Origin: Glandiceps talaboti
Lineage: Eukaryota; Hemichordata; Enteropneusta; Spengelidae
Direction: 5' to 3'
Length of the DNA stretch: 64,000 nt
Assembly: GCF_964340395.1 (NCBI RefSeq)
Contig: NC_135564.1
Coordinates: 13,594,012 to 13,658,011, forward strand
The translations under genes and the position numbers were made by a program. Under the pieces are notes generated by a model. That model had not been told where the DNA came from and searched no databases. It saw only the letters and a program-made list of their open reading frames with translations. Shown piece by piece: positions 28,946-40,726 of this stretch; within the stretch, counting starts at the first letter, position 1; every line of letters begins with the position of its first letter.

Positions 28946-30024
28946 AAGGTCATCACTTTAATATGAAAAACAAGAAGTGAACCAAATATGTTTTTTTTAC
29001 TGTCTGCTTTATTCATTTTAGGGAATCAAATAATAACATCATGGACAGTTTTTGAGCCGAGTTGATAATAAATTGCTTGGTCTAAAAATCAACACTAAAA
29101 ACTAAATTGAAATAAGTTGCATATATATAATCGTCATATTAATAAAAATGTTTCGGAAAATACAATGTCTCATTTTTTTTGGAAAATAATACCCCCAAAA
29201 ATACATTCTACAATATGAAACTTTAAAAAGTTACCGAATATAACACAGGAAGCACTGTTATAAAAACCCAGAAACTTTTGATGGTCTTGACTACAATTAA
29301 GATGCACGATAACATTACACTATGGGGGGTGGGGGAGTGTGTCAAGTCAAACTAATAATCATTTTTTCAGTAATTTCAAATCTGCAAGATACATTTAGGA
29401 TTAATCTAGTTCCTATACGATAAAACTTACAATTACAATCATCGCCACTCAAGATCGTAGTAATTGTAACACGTGATCTCCACCCGTAACAAAACAAATG
29501 TCACAAAACGATGGACATAGAGGTAAATAAAGACATCTAGCTGCTTTCACTACATCAGATTTCAATCGGATTGCATTTTACTGTAATATGGTCAAACAAA
29601 AAAATCACAGCTAAGACTTCCAATTAAAACATGCCAAATTAAGTCTTGACATAACCCCCCCCCCCTACAAAAACTGAGTTTTTAAATTACAATGCAAGTC
29701 ATTTTTCACATATGTATGCGTCTGAGACTAAGAAAACCTAGAGATGCTTACAGAAAACTTTCTTTCAGAGCAGAAATTTATCAGATTTACGGAAAACCTT
29801 TTTCTTCGCCAAATGAACCCCAACATCTTACAAATTAAACAGATTTAACATCAAGGTTGGAACTTAGTCTAGATGCTATCTGTGGCTTCAAATCTCATCT
29901 CACGTCTAGCTAACTGAGGAGCTGAGATGAAATTTCAAACCAAAGCATAGCATCAAGACTAGTTAGAAGCTGCCAAATATTGTGTTTGTCAACAAACAAA
30001 CAGCCCTTCACTTGCACATGCATA
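28946..30024. other. Intergenic DNA, nothing recognised
   Basis: No exon or array supported. Short G-rich (29330) and C-rich (29660) runs are present. Confidence 0.5.
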
Positions 30025-30029
30025 TCAGA

Positions 30030-30308
30030 CAGGGCTAAAAATCAACTTTTTTCTTTGGTAGTCCTAGTGGGCTACCAATTTTCAGAAAGTCGTAGCCCAA
30101 GGATGGTGACCAATAGTCCCATATTTGTAAACAGAAAACAGAGTTCCTCTATTGGAAATATGTGTATTGTTAAAATACTTCTATAGCCATAAACTTCATC
30201 CTCACATAAGTGGTTGCCGGAGTGGGCTACCAGTTGCAAATTATGGTAGCCCCATGGCAAGAATTGGTAGTCTGTGGACACAGGACTACTGTTAATATTG
30301 AGCCCTTG
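30030..30308. mobile_element. MITE family A, copy 3 (reverse orientation)
   Basis: Reverse complement of the elements at 9171 and 9723. It begins CAGGGCTAAAAATCAAC and ends GTTAATATTGAGCCCTTG (one extra T), flanked by TCAGA on both sides (30025-30029 and 30309-30313). This supports the 5-bp target duplication seen in copy 1. Confidence 0.83.
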
Positions 30309-30499
30309 TCAGATATCCACTGAAATTTAAGAGAACACAAATAAATATACAATCTAATAAATCTCACAAAATTAAAACATTGATTATTCACAAAACTATG
30401 GATATTTTCTAGATTTCAATTAACCATAAAATAACAAAATAAGAATTTAAAAAATTGATTTTATTTATGGCTGACAATCCAGTCATGTGGGGATGTGTG

Positions 30500-30612
30500 C
30501 TTTTGCTTTTCCCCAACCATGCCTGGTATTTTGCTATCACTGTTCCCCAACCATGCCTGGTATTTTGCTATCACTGTTCCCCAACCACGCCTAACATTTT
30601 GCTATCACTGTT
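30500..30612. repeat. 34-bp tandem repeat, three copies
   Basis: Units read TTCCCCAACCATGCCTGGTA then TTTTGCTATCACTG; the third copy is slightly diverged. Confidence 0.88.
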
Positions 30613-31030
30613 GTTTATTCACACCTAAAATTAGATTGCAATTTCCAGCAAAGATGACTGAATATGGTAATTATGTTAACATCATACTGCTCAACCCTCC
30701 ATGTTGGTTCTAAATTGTGTGGTGACACTATTGATGACAGCTGAAAGCATTAAAAACTCAATAATTTATGCCTACTTTCGGTGTGGTTAGGGAAAAGGAG
30801 AGCAAAATCCCCTAATGATTGGATTCCAGGTCTTAAAATAATTTACTTCAGACGACAAATATTTACCGTACATCTATCTACTAGCTATTTATCATGGAAT
30901 ACTATGGAGATGATACAAGCTTAAATCATCATTTCATATATAGCTACGGTAGTCATAGATACCAATTATCACATTTAGACACGTACTGCAAACCTGGAAA
31001 TTTTTGGCGGGAAACCAAAGAACACAAAAA

Positions 31031-31160
31031 ATAAGTAGTGACTAAAATGCCTTCTTGTACATGAACACAATGTAATAGTCTGGTTATTAGTAAAAATAAG
31101 TAGTGACTAATATGCCTTCTTGTACATGAACACAATGTAATAGTCTGGTTATTAGTAAAA
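31031..31160. repeat. 65-bp tandem duplication
   Basis: Two copies contain ATAAGTAGTGACTAA, GCCTTCTTGTACATGAACAC and GTCTGGTTATTAGTAAAA, starting at 31031 and 31096. Confidence 0.92.
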
Positions 31161-31309
31161 CTTTAGTCTTTGAGATGAAGCTGAAGACTGTAAAATCACA
31201 AATTTTCTAGTAGTGAAAATATCTAGGTTTACAGTATAAATAGGCCAAGACTACAGAGTTAGGCATTAGGCAAACAGCCATAACACACACGGCTACAAGT
31301 ACGCGTGGA

Positions 31310-31720
31310 CATACAGATAGGTAAGGACACACAGTTATGTAATGGAAAAAACAGCTATGGACACACAGCTAGACAAGACCACATAGCTAGCCATGATTAG
31401 AACTGGGCAAACTCAAATAGCCATGAGTGCACAGCGACACAAGACCCCATAGTTGCTAGTTATGGTTAGAGCTAGGCAAATTCAAACAGCCATGTGTGCA
31501 CAGTTTGGCAAGACCACATAGCTAGCCATGATTAGAACTGGGCAAACTCAAATAGCCATGAGTGCACAGCGACACAAGACCCCATAGCTGCTAGTTATGG
31601 TTAGAGCTAGACAAATTCAAACAGCCATGAGTGCAAACTTTGGCAAGACCACATAGCTAGCCATGGCTAGAGAGCTAGGCAAACTCAAATAGCCATGTGT
31701 GCACAGCTAGCTATGTGTAC
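31310..31720. repeat. 135-bp tandem repeat, about 2.7 copies
   Basis: The word ACATAGCTAGCCATG recurs at 31381, 31516 and 31651. The unit includes GGGCAAACTCAAATAGCCAT, GACACAAGACCCCATAG and a TAGTTATGGTTAGAGCTAG motif. Internal shorter repeats suggest the unit itself grew from a smaller one. Confidence 0.88.
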
Positions 31721-33194
31721 AACTGGCCAGTAGGCAGTGTTACTATTTGTCGTGCAGGCAGTGAAACTTTACAAGACAATCTACATGTATAGACAGTATA
31801 TATGTAGTGTTATCTCTGCAATATAGTACATGTATACAAGCACAATGGACAATAGCCTCCATCCTCTTAAAAATAGAGTTCAAATATATTGTGTATTACA
31901 GATATATGGAAATAAAAGGATTCTAGGTACAATGCATTCAATTGTTATGCAAATCATCTGATTTGTTATGTAAATGTTGTCAGGAGAACACACAGGATAT
32001 GACATACAAGTATAATATATTGCAGGAAACAGCTTCCTTGCATTGATTATTGACAAGTAACCAAGATATGGTAGATTTTCTTTACTTTCGGACCTTATTA
32101 AATCTGTATAAATTAAAGGCTTAAATTGGGTTGTCATTCATGTTTCTCACATTAACATTATTTCATCAGTGGAGCCATACAGATTACATGGGATAACTTC
32201 CATTTCTATAGCTATGCTACACAAAAGGTTTTTTTTCTAAGAGAACAAATATTCATGTACTCTAGGCTCATATCACATGAAATTTGGAAGATTTCAATCT
32301 GATGATGAACGTGTGAAGCTATCATCACATTCACATTGAGCGTAGAGGTCAACTTTTGAAAGTGAAGATGAATATGAATATGATGGTAGCTTCACACTTG
32401 TACAATGGGCTGTTAACCTACCCATGTTATATGAGAAAACTGCTTGTTTTTCTCGATTGTAATCTAATCCTGAACTAGGTATTTAAAAATCTGATGTTGA
32501 GTCATACAGCGTTTCATTTGATCTCAGTATATTGTGTTTGTTATGTATTGTTTTTCATTGTTCTTTTAATCCTTTGTGTGAGATTTTATGAGAGGACCAC
32601 AGTGGAACTAAGTTGTTAAAACTTGTTTGTGTCATCCTCGACAAAGGTATTCAGTGATGTATCTGTTTTGTCTGTCATGCAAATGTGATAGTTGTCGTAT
32701 TGTATATCCGGTTTAGTTTGTGGTTTTCCAAATATTTTTTTGCCAAATCAAATCAATCACTGTTTCTATTTGAATGATTTTTTACAACATTTTTATGTTT
32801 TTTGTCTTAATCAACTCTCTTTAACATTGACCTGCATTTAACAACTACTGTGCTTGTCATGTTCTTTGCATCCCCTTTCATATAATAGTTGATAGTTTTG
32901 ACCTCAAGCTTGCTTTGATCAGAACAACCGACCATTCAAATCCAGCTCACATGTCAAGAAGACTCATTGAATGTCATTCCAACGTACTTGTATGCTTTTT
33001 TCTACTTATGAATATACATTTGTGTCACCAAACAATAGGCTTTTGAAAGACGCTGTTTGAATCACTGACAATTTGTCTCAAACACACAAAAAAAATTGGA
33101 ATAGGATTTCAACTAATTGATTAGATAAAGGGTTAATATATGGTAATATATGTACATATATCAACAAACTACATTACACCATACATGTACATAA
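31721..33194. other. Intergenic DNA, nothing recognised
   Basis: AT-rich sequence without supported features; probably distal 3' flank of the epimerase gene. Confidence 0.5.
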
Positions 33195-33510
33195 GTTATT
33201 CTCTACGAACAGAAAATATGGATTATATACCGTAACCGTTCTATGTACATCACGACAACTCATGTCTACATCACTGGTACTGTGGTATTCGAAATATGAG
33301 TCACGATCAAAACCATCATTATTTTCCTGATTTTTCATAAATTATACTAGAGGACATATTATGATTATAATGTTTTTCTTCATTCAACTGAAAAATACTC
33401 ATGATCTAAGGGTTTGTCACGATTCGTCTAGCGACTTGTAGTTACAATGCCCCTTAAGTTACTCATATTTTCCTTGGTTGAATGAAGAGAAATATTAGGG
33501 AATAATATCA
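33195..33510. mobile_element. Palindromic interspersed element, second copy
   Basis: Same order of motifs as 16120-16473: ATATGGATTATATACCG, CATGTCTACATCACTGG, TTTTTCATAAATTATAC, then the foldback CTGAAAAATACTCATGATCT / CTTGTAGTTACAATGCCC / CATATTTTCCTTGGTTGAAT and GGGAATAATAT. Confidence 0.72.
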
Positions 33511-33905
33511 GATCTGATATTAGAGGCTTAGAAATACCTGCTAATATCAGAGGAGGACTTGAAAAGTAGCTGTAATACTTGACATGTATACAAGACAGAG
33601 GACAAGCACAGTAGAAGTGAAACATGAAATACAACTGAATAGTCAATTCAGGCAAGGATTAAAATTTGGGACTATAGAAATGGAGGGGGGGGGGGCTACT
33701 CCCCCATTTGACTATACGTATTAGTGCAGCCCCTTTGGGGTGCATTTTCTAGTCCTGTGGCTAGCCTGGCCACTGGTCACCATTCATGATAGCTAATAAG
33801 GGTGGAATGACAAGATGCATCTTACAGTCTAGACACATGTCTGCAACTTAAACTGGCACAAATACTACAATGTACTACATGTTGAAAGTCGTTTTCTTTT
33901 TTTCT

Positions 33906-36900
33906 TCATTTCCTCATGTCAAATTTAGTATAACCAAGATCTGTCATTAAGACTGAGCAGATTTCTTCAATGTCTCTGATTTGATCGATTGTTAATTGTG
34001 TCTTCCACTGATGCAGACTGTCTTGACCTATGACCCCAAGGTACGGGATAGTGTAGACATCACTGCGTGTGGCTTGCAACATCTGATGTGTGACAACTGG
34101 ACGTACTGGCATATCTAAACAACAAGACAACATACAAATAAACAAGTGTTATTTCTACACATTTTTTAAAAAATGGTACAGGCTTGAATCAGAAACTAGA
34201 TTTTTCACCATCTTGTTGTCAAAGAAGTTGTCAATCTATAATTTCCCATATAGTCAACACAAACACAGTGTTTGACTTGGCGGCCATTTTGAACTACAAT
34301 ATGGATACATTTTTAGACCACTTTATTCCAACTTCTTTTTCTAAAATACTGCATGGTGGACCCTTGCTTTTTTCTCTCTGTGATTTTCACTGAAAATGTG
34401 CTGGAGTTTTTTTGAACAAATTAAGAGATGAAGTTCATGATTTTTATTTCTGAGGCGCACACTTTAATAAAATACTCATCAACACACTTTCCATTGTCAC
34501 ATATTGTACAAACGTGTTGTGACACATATATAAATGCTACTCTACCAAATGAATGCCAAGTTGAATGTATTCAAACAAACAATATGGAATTTATACCTTG
34601 GTTGGTCTACATCATGACAATGTGCGTGTCTACATAATTGGTTCTGTAGTGCTCAAACTAGGAGTCAACCATTCCAAATCTCCAGTAGGTAGATTTTACA
34701 TACTTATCGCCCTTGTTAGTGGCCATAATGGGTGAGGATTGGTTATTTATTTTGGATTTCTTCTTACTTGAAAAATCTTTTGGAAACATTAGAAGTCTGT
34801 GTTTGCAACTCCATAAATTGCAAAAAATTTATAAAATGTGTAAAAATGTTTGTTATTGTACATTCACCGACAAACGTTTACACATTACATTTAGTGTTTT
34901 TGCAGTCCCAAATAAATACCCAATCCTCATCCATATGGCCACTTTAAATTTAATACTTGTAGAGGTTGTATCAAATTATTATTTATACCTCAATATTTTA
35001 TTTCATTCATCTAGAAAATACTTCCTTTTCTATATTTGTAGAAGTTTTGAAAATGTAAGAAATCCAAAGAAAGGAATGGTGAAAATGCCCAAATAATATT
35101 TGTATTCTGGTTATTATCACATGTATTGGCAGGGTTGAACTAGATTAGTTGGCAGACAACTATTTTTTGATCCCTTTCCAATTTATTTATGTTAACATAC
35201 TCTCTTTACTGACATGTATAACTTGTATCTGGGAATACATATATATATATAAAGGTTTGTCACTAATTGTTTAACTTGTAGTGACAAGACTCCTTAGGCC
35301 ACTTGTATTTTCCTTGGCTGAACAAATAAAATAGCACAAATATTGCGTTGTCGCACAACTTCATGCTCAGGGCAATTATAGATATATAAATTTTTTGAAG
35401 ATTTAAAGTTGTAACCAAAATAAATTTTTCATAACTAATTTGAATCATAATAATCCAGCCATCCTATGTTGGAAGTGTACATTATCAAGACAAGTATAGC
35501 AACATCCTAATCAAACTTTAAAGTGATGTGTCTACAAGGTTTTGTACTTCTTTATTTTTTAAAATCAATTTGGAACTATACCAGATTTTACCATAGACCC
35601 TCTCTATGGTGGAGGGTCTATGGTTTAACTTTCTTGGTTGTCTTATTGTAATTAAAGCCAGCTACATTCAATTTATAAGTGATGAGATATTCCATAATCA
35701 AGTTATAAACCAAACTGGCTACAGCTAGTGACATTACACACTTTATCACTAGAGGAAATAGTACAGTAAACAATAGCTAATTAACAATGTACTGTTCTCA
35801 GCTAATGGGGACAAATCTACACATTCTCAACAAAGTTAAGCCCAGTCTACTGGGTAATTTCAAAGTTGAAGATTTTTGAGGAAAAGCATACATTTCTTTT
35901 TACCTAATTTGCAGATTACTAAATGAGATCACCTTGTGCTTGAGATTTCTGCACAAGCAGATCCCTACATTCCCATGAAATTTAAGCTTAACCTTAATTT
36001 TGCAAGTGAAAAATTGTTAACCAAAACACAAACTTTTTAGACTCTATTTGCATATAAGTTATAACTCATAGTATCAACATGTTATGACTATTCCATAGAA
36101 TAACACTTCTAGAAACATCTCACCAAGTTTCAGACTCTTTCACCAAGTACTTTTTGAGATATACAATGTAGTATCAACATGTTATGACTATTCCATAGAA
36201 TAACACTTCTAAAAACATCTCACCAAGTTTCAGACTCTTTCACCACATACTTTTTGAGATATAATTATAAGTTTTTGTCCAAAATTCACATTTTTTACAC
36301 CTAAATTGCATATCACTAATGAGCTCATTATGTGCTTAATATTTTTTCATCTATACACCCCAGATGTATCCCCATTAAATTGCAACCCAATCTGCTCAGT
36401 AGTTTTGGAATTAAAGATTTTTGACCAAAAAGACACATTTTTAGCCCTAATTTGCATATTGATGACAGAATCATCATGTTGTGAACAATTCTTAATCTAG
36501 ACACCTCTAAGAATGTTCCCACCAAATTTCAGACAGATTTGCCCTGTAGTTTTTGAGTTTAGTTTTTTGACCAAAAATCACATTTTTGACCCATATCACA
36601 CATTGGTGATTTTGATTTGAACTTTTTTCCTAACTAGATACCATAGGTAATATACCCACCAAATATCATGGCAATTAGTCTGGCGATTATTTTACTTTAA
36701 GTTGTTTACACACACACACACACACACACACGCACGCATGCATGCTTGCATGCACAGACAGACAGACAGACACTATGCCTATATCACTACGATGCCTATA
36801 TCACTACTGAACCTTATCAGTTCAGTTGTGGTAAAAAATGTTGGTGAATAATGTTTAACTTTCCAAACTTAAGTGCTTACCTATAAATCGATAGATCTCT

Positions 36901-39900
36901 TGAACATTGAATTCAGGATCCTTTATGAGGTCTTCCCATAACATCATTTTTGTGGATGCCGACTTCTGAGTTTCCATGACAACTGTTGTATGTGCGAGCC
37001 ATAGTTGGGCAAGTAGACGATGTGGTTTCATGTTAGTAGAAATTAGAATATTACGCAGTGAATCAAACTGCTGTGCAAACCTTTTCTGTGGTTTACACCT
37101 TGTTTGTTCATTTGTACCAATCAGCGCAGAGTAGAGAGAACGTTGTATGCCTAGCTGCTCGTAGATCGACGGCGAACCAATCAACAAATTATTAATCCAC
37201 ATTCTAGGATCACAAACTACATGCAAACTATGTAAATTATCTTGCTTTAGAGTGTCATGTAACCATGGTAATGCTAATGGCCAACTTCCACTGCTTAGTT
37301 CAAGCACGGGTAATGCATCTGGGTATTGTCTACTATGCTCGATCACCGCTTCATCAGTATATTCCTTGAAATTGACATCTTCGCTGACCAATGGTGCTAA
37401 CACGGTATCATCCTCGTCAACATGCCTTTTCTTCTTCTTACTCGGCTTCATTTGTTCCATTTGACGCTCCTTTTCAGCCATAATTTCATCATAGATATCG
37501 TACTTAATGAAGTTTCTAGGTTGGCGTATGATAGACTGTAGCCATTCCGCCGTTTTAGGATGTTTACTGGTCGCTTGCGATGTACATACATCTGTAAAAC
37601 TATTCACATCGATTTCACCATCAGGTGTCCTCATCACATTGGATGGAACTGTCAGGTACAAAAAGTCAGGATTGTTTTGGAACATTTGACTCAAGATTTC
37701 AGCACCCGAGGCCGGTAGCGATGTTATGATAATCCTCGGTAGTTGTTCTGTATTGATCGGTGTCTGTGGAATGCTAGAACTGACATTGAGGGCACTGTAC
37801 AACAATATTGAAATTACGATAAACAAAACAATGACAAAAATAACACGCAACTTCTGACTTCTTAACAAACGGTAGAACTTCATGCTACCTAGCAGTAGAA
37901 CAGATATTGAGATTGTAGAAACTACGAGAGCGGCATTTTCTGATGCAATATTATTTGCTTGTTGTTTCATTTCTTTGCTGTTGTCTTTGCCTAACACTAC
38001 CACTTTGCCATCACTAGTCTCCACCTTGGCAAATCGACTAGAGCCAAGATTTTGATAGCGAATGACTGGGCTCATATGTGTGGTCATCAGACTTATAGTA
38101 TAAGAAATCTGATTGGTTACGAGATGAGCGACAACTAAATGCTCGGAAGTTTTCACAAATTTCATTTCCAAAAGACGAATTCTTGGTGAAACAAACACAT
38201 ACATGATTCTGGTTTGTGATTTGGATAACTCAAAAGTGACATTTACAAATTTAGCTGCGACTTTCTGCCACTGGCTTGGATACTGATTAATTTGCAGATT
38301 AGCTACTGGACTAGCACCATCAGATTTCATCCATGCCATTTTGTACTCTTTTCCATCAACTGATATTTTAGCACCCTGTATTTTGTTACTGAAAATGTCA
38401 TCTTCAAAAGGAACTTCTGTGTTATGAAAAAACGCACTGACATATTTCAGTGTGTTGTCCATTTCTACCTCAATGTGATCTATGACGAAAAGCAAATCTG
38501 GGTTTAATAGCATGATGTTACGATATACACTTTTCAGTCTCAACGCACTGTTATAGGCATCTTTCGCTTCACCACTGATGTGAACTATGTTGTCTGTAGT
38601 CTCTGATGTTATCAGCTCACCACTATACTTCTTTGATTCTGGTAACTTCCATTTCAGCCATTTGTCGCATTCCCCAAGTTGTCCAACCCATGGTTTTACA
38701 CATTCTCCTAAATCAGAAGGTCCAAACATCAACACGTTATTTAGAAATGTGTGTTTCTGACCATACAATGCATCTGTGATAAAAGATTGTCCATTCGGGG
38801 CAAAAAGGAACATGTTTTGATCGGGATGTTCATGACCTGGATTGAAACTGAACCATTCTCTCACCCATGTTTTATACCTGGGGCCATTCACAACATCAAA
38901 GATGGCTCTCCCATGCAACTTCCCAGATTTGAATGCTACAAATGTATCTTCCTTCTCATCCGGACTAAATTTGCTGTATGTGGCTACTCCCCAATCAGTG
39001 AACGTATGCAGCGTGTTGACTGGATCGTCTAAAGGTGCTTTCTGTCCTAAGCTTGGATCATACCATAGGAATTCAGTATGTATTGTACACCATCTCTGAG
39101 AAGAAGATGCTGCTAGATTGTTCTCATTGGGTTTGCTTTCAGCTACTCTATGCTTTCTTATTTCACTAGCTAACCAATTTCCATAACCGTTCCTCATTAT
39201 AAAAGTATCCAGGAACACAAGTTGACTTTCCGGACCATAAAACCAATTATAGTTGCTATCTGCTATTGCAACATTTTTCTGAAAACCTGGCCACATTGTG
39301 TAAAAATAAAAGTTGAAATGTTCTTTAAACCAGAAATCTTGTGTATGGTCTATCTTCCAATGTCTTAGTGCTAAGAAGGCGTACTGTGTGACAGAGCGAG
39401 AAGTATAAGACCCGTAGGCAACACCTTCATCCAATGAGCCATCTACAATCTGATTTAATAGAAACATTGTCCTCTCGAAGTTTTTGACTGCATGAGTGAG
39501 CCACATGTCTGCACTTTTCGTGTGAACTTGTAAAACTAAACAACCATGAATGAGGGATAAGTAATTGGTAGCAACATGATTCTGCAGGTAAAATTTCCCC
39601 CATGAACGAAATCTGGAATACCTATCAAATTCTTTAGTTTCAGTTTCGATGCGCTCTAAGAACTTTTGTCGTCTCTTTGTGTCTAAGTGTTCATACAGAA
39701 AGTCATAGGCTGTGGTAAAACCTGTAAATGTGTGTGCCACAGGAACTTCATCGTTGGGTAAGGCGGCAACCTGCCATTGAGGGAGCTGGCACAAATTATC
39801 CATAAACTGTATAGCAAATTGACGGGCGGCACCGTCGAATGGGTACAAAACACAGTAAAAAGCTACCGCCCCTAAGTTGTTACCGTACACTTCGTTCCAA

Positions 39901-40163
39901 CGAGCTGAAAATTTGTCATAGTCTGTCGGTGGTAGGTAGTTTTTCGGGTTGGCCAACATAGTTTTTGCAGCGTCGGTGAGAATGTCGGCAAGATGTTTGT
40001 GGGTTGTTACAGCTTTCTCCCGTAATGACGGTACGTCCTGCTGGCTGAAGTATAGCATAGGGTGGGATTTAAATTGACCCGTTAGCACTACACACATTGC
40101 GATCTGTGCGGTGGCGTAGAGACACAGCAAGCTGCTTGCAAGATTTCCATTCATCGTGATCAT
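33906..40163 (-). CDS. DSEL: Dermatan sulfate epimerase, DSEL-like, with C-terminal sulfotransferase-like domain, complete (2 exons)
   Basis: Converts D-glucuronate to L-iduronate in chondroitin/dermatan chains in the ER/Golgi lumen. Coding exons on the minus strand are 36881-40163 (one 3.3 kb exon, residues 1-1094) and 33906-34114, spliced with GTAAGC...TTTAG. The product has 1163 residues (human DSEL about 1212, DSE about 958). Seen: signal peptide (about 1-30), heparinase/alginate-lyase-like epimerase fold, and candidate catalytic residues H196 (LQNHVATNY), Y250/Y253 (GVAYGSY) and H444/H446 (PGHEHPDQN), matching the known His-Tyr-His set. Two hydrophobic segments (about 744-761 and 773-791) follow, then a sulfotransferase-like domain from IIITSLPASGAEIL with LSSGSWPL, ending KTQLTIDQIR...LGYTKFDM. 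The presence of that domain argues for DSEL over DSE. The P-loop lacks the usual basic residue, so sulfotransferase activity is doubtful. ATG at 40154 is an alternative start. Divergent from TANGO6. Confidence 0.95.
34717..34944. mobile_element. MITE family B, full copy in the DSEL intron
   Basis: A 228-bp element with terminal inverted repeats: AGTGGCCATAATGGGTGAGG then ATTGG on the left, and on the right the complement of AGTGGCCATATGGATGAGGA then TTGG. A truncated relative is at 19601. No coding capacity. Confidence 0.8.
35590..35624. repeat. 13-bp perfect hairpin
   Basis: ACCATAGACCCTC (35590-35602) and its exact complement (35612-35624) are separated by 9 nt, in the DSEL intron. Confidence 0.8.
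35820..36830. repeat. Degenerate ~100-120 bp repeat array with (CA)n/(GACA)n tail in the DSEL intron
   Basis: Successive diverged units share the order AATTTGCATAT, an ACATCTCACCAAGTTTCAG motif or its CACCAAATTTCAGAC relative, then GTACTTTTTGAGAT or GTAGTTTTTGAG and a CCAAAAATCACATTTTT motif. Two adjacent units (from 36071 and 36171) are near-identical with a 100-bp period. The array ends in (CA)n and (GACA)n runs (36708-36770) and an inverted-looking AGTTGTGGT tail. This is reminiscent of a retroelement 3' region, but I see no reverse transcriptase. Confidence 0.7.
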
Positions 40164-40726
40164 TCCTTGACCTTACAGATTCCGCAATCAGTAGCTCGAT
40201 CTCACACAAAGTTGCCTGACGCGTACGACCTGATCAACTACCGTTGTCACAATGTCAGTCCCAACGTGTAGTGCATCGACACTGCGTACGTTACAGCAGT
40301 ATACACACTAACCTTTCTTCACAAATCACGATATCACTAGCAGTAACAATCACAGTATGTTAATACTGCATATCGCTACACTTATCACCGATTCAATACA
40401 GACGGCAAGTTCAACTTCAACCTCCGGTGTTTGAGTTCCACGTTGCACACAGAAATAAAACAGCTCGGCGGAAGCGGTCGAGTACACAGTGATTGAAGGA
40501 AGTTGTTTTTTACAATGATCTGTGATTGAACCATGGATGTTATGTCACTCCTATATCAAAACTACATCTGTTATGACCTGTCGCAACTGATTTCTTCCAC
40601 GGTTATATTAGCGGAAGTCACTATACGCGTACTTCCGGACTACCTGAACAGCGTCTTATACTTTCCAGAGTTTTTATTGTACTTTAAAAACGTCTTTTAA
40701 CTCTAGAGGGCGACATTATTTTCAAA
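40164..40726. promoter_or_regulatory. Bidirectional promoter interval DSEL/TANGO6
   Basis: Only 563 bp lie between the divergent start codons. The sequence is richer in CpG dinucleotides than the surroundings, as in unmethylated promoter DNA. The TANGO6 start lies in CAAAATGGCAGCG, close to the YY1-type motif seen at the PFDN4 start. No clear TATA box was found. Confidence 0.65.
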
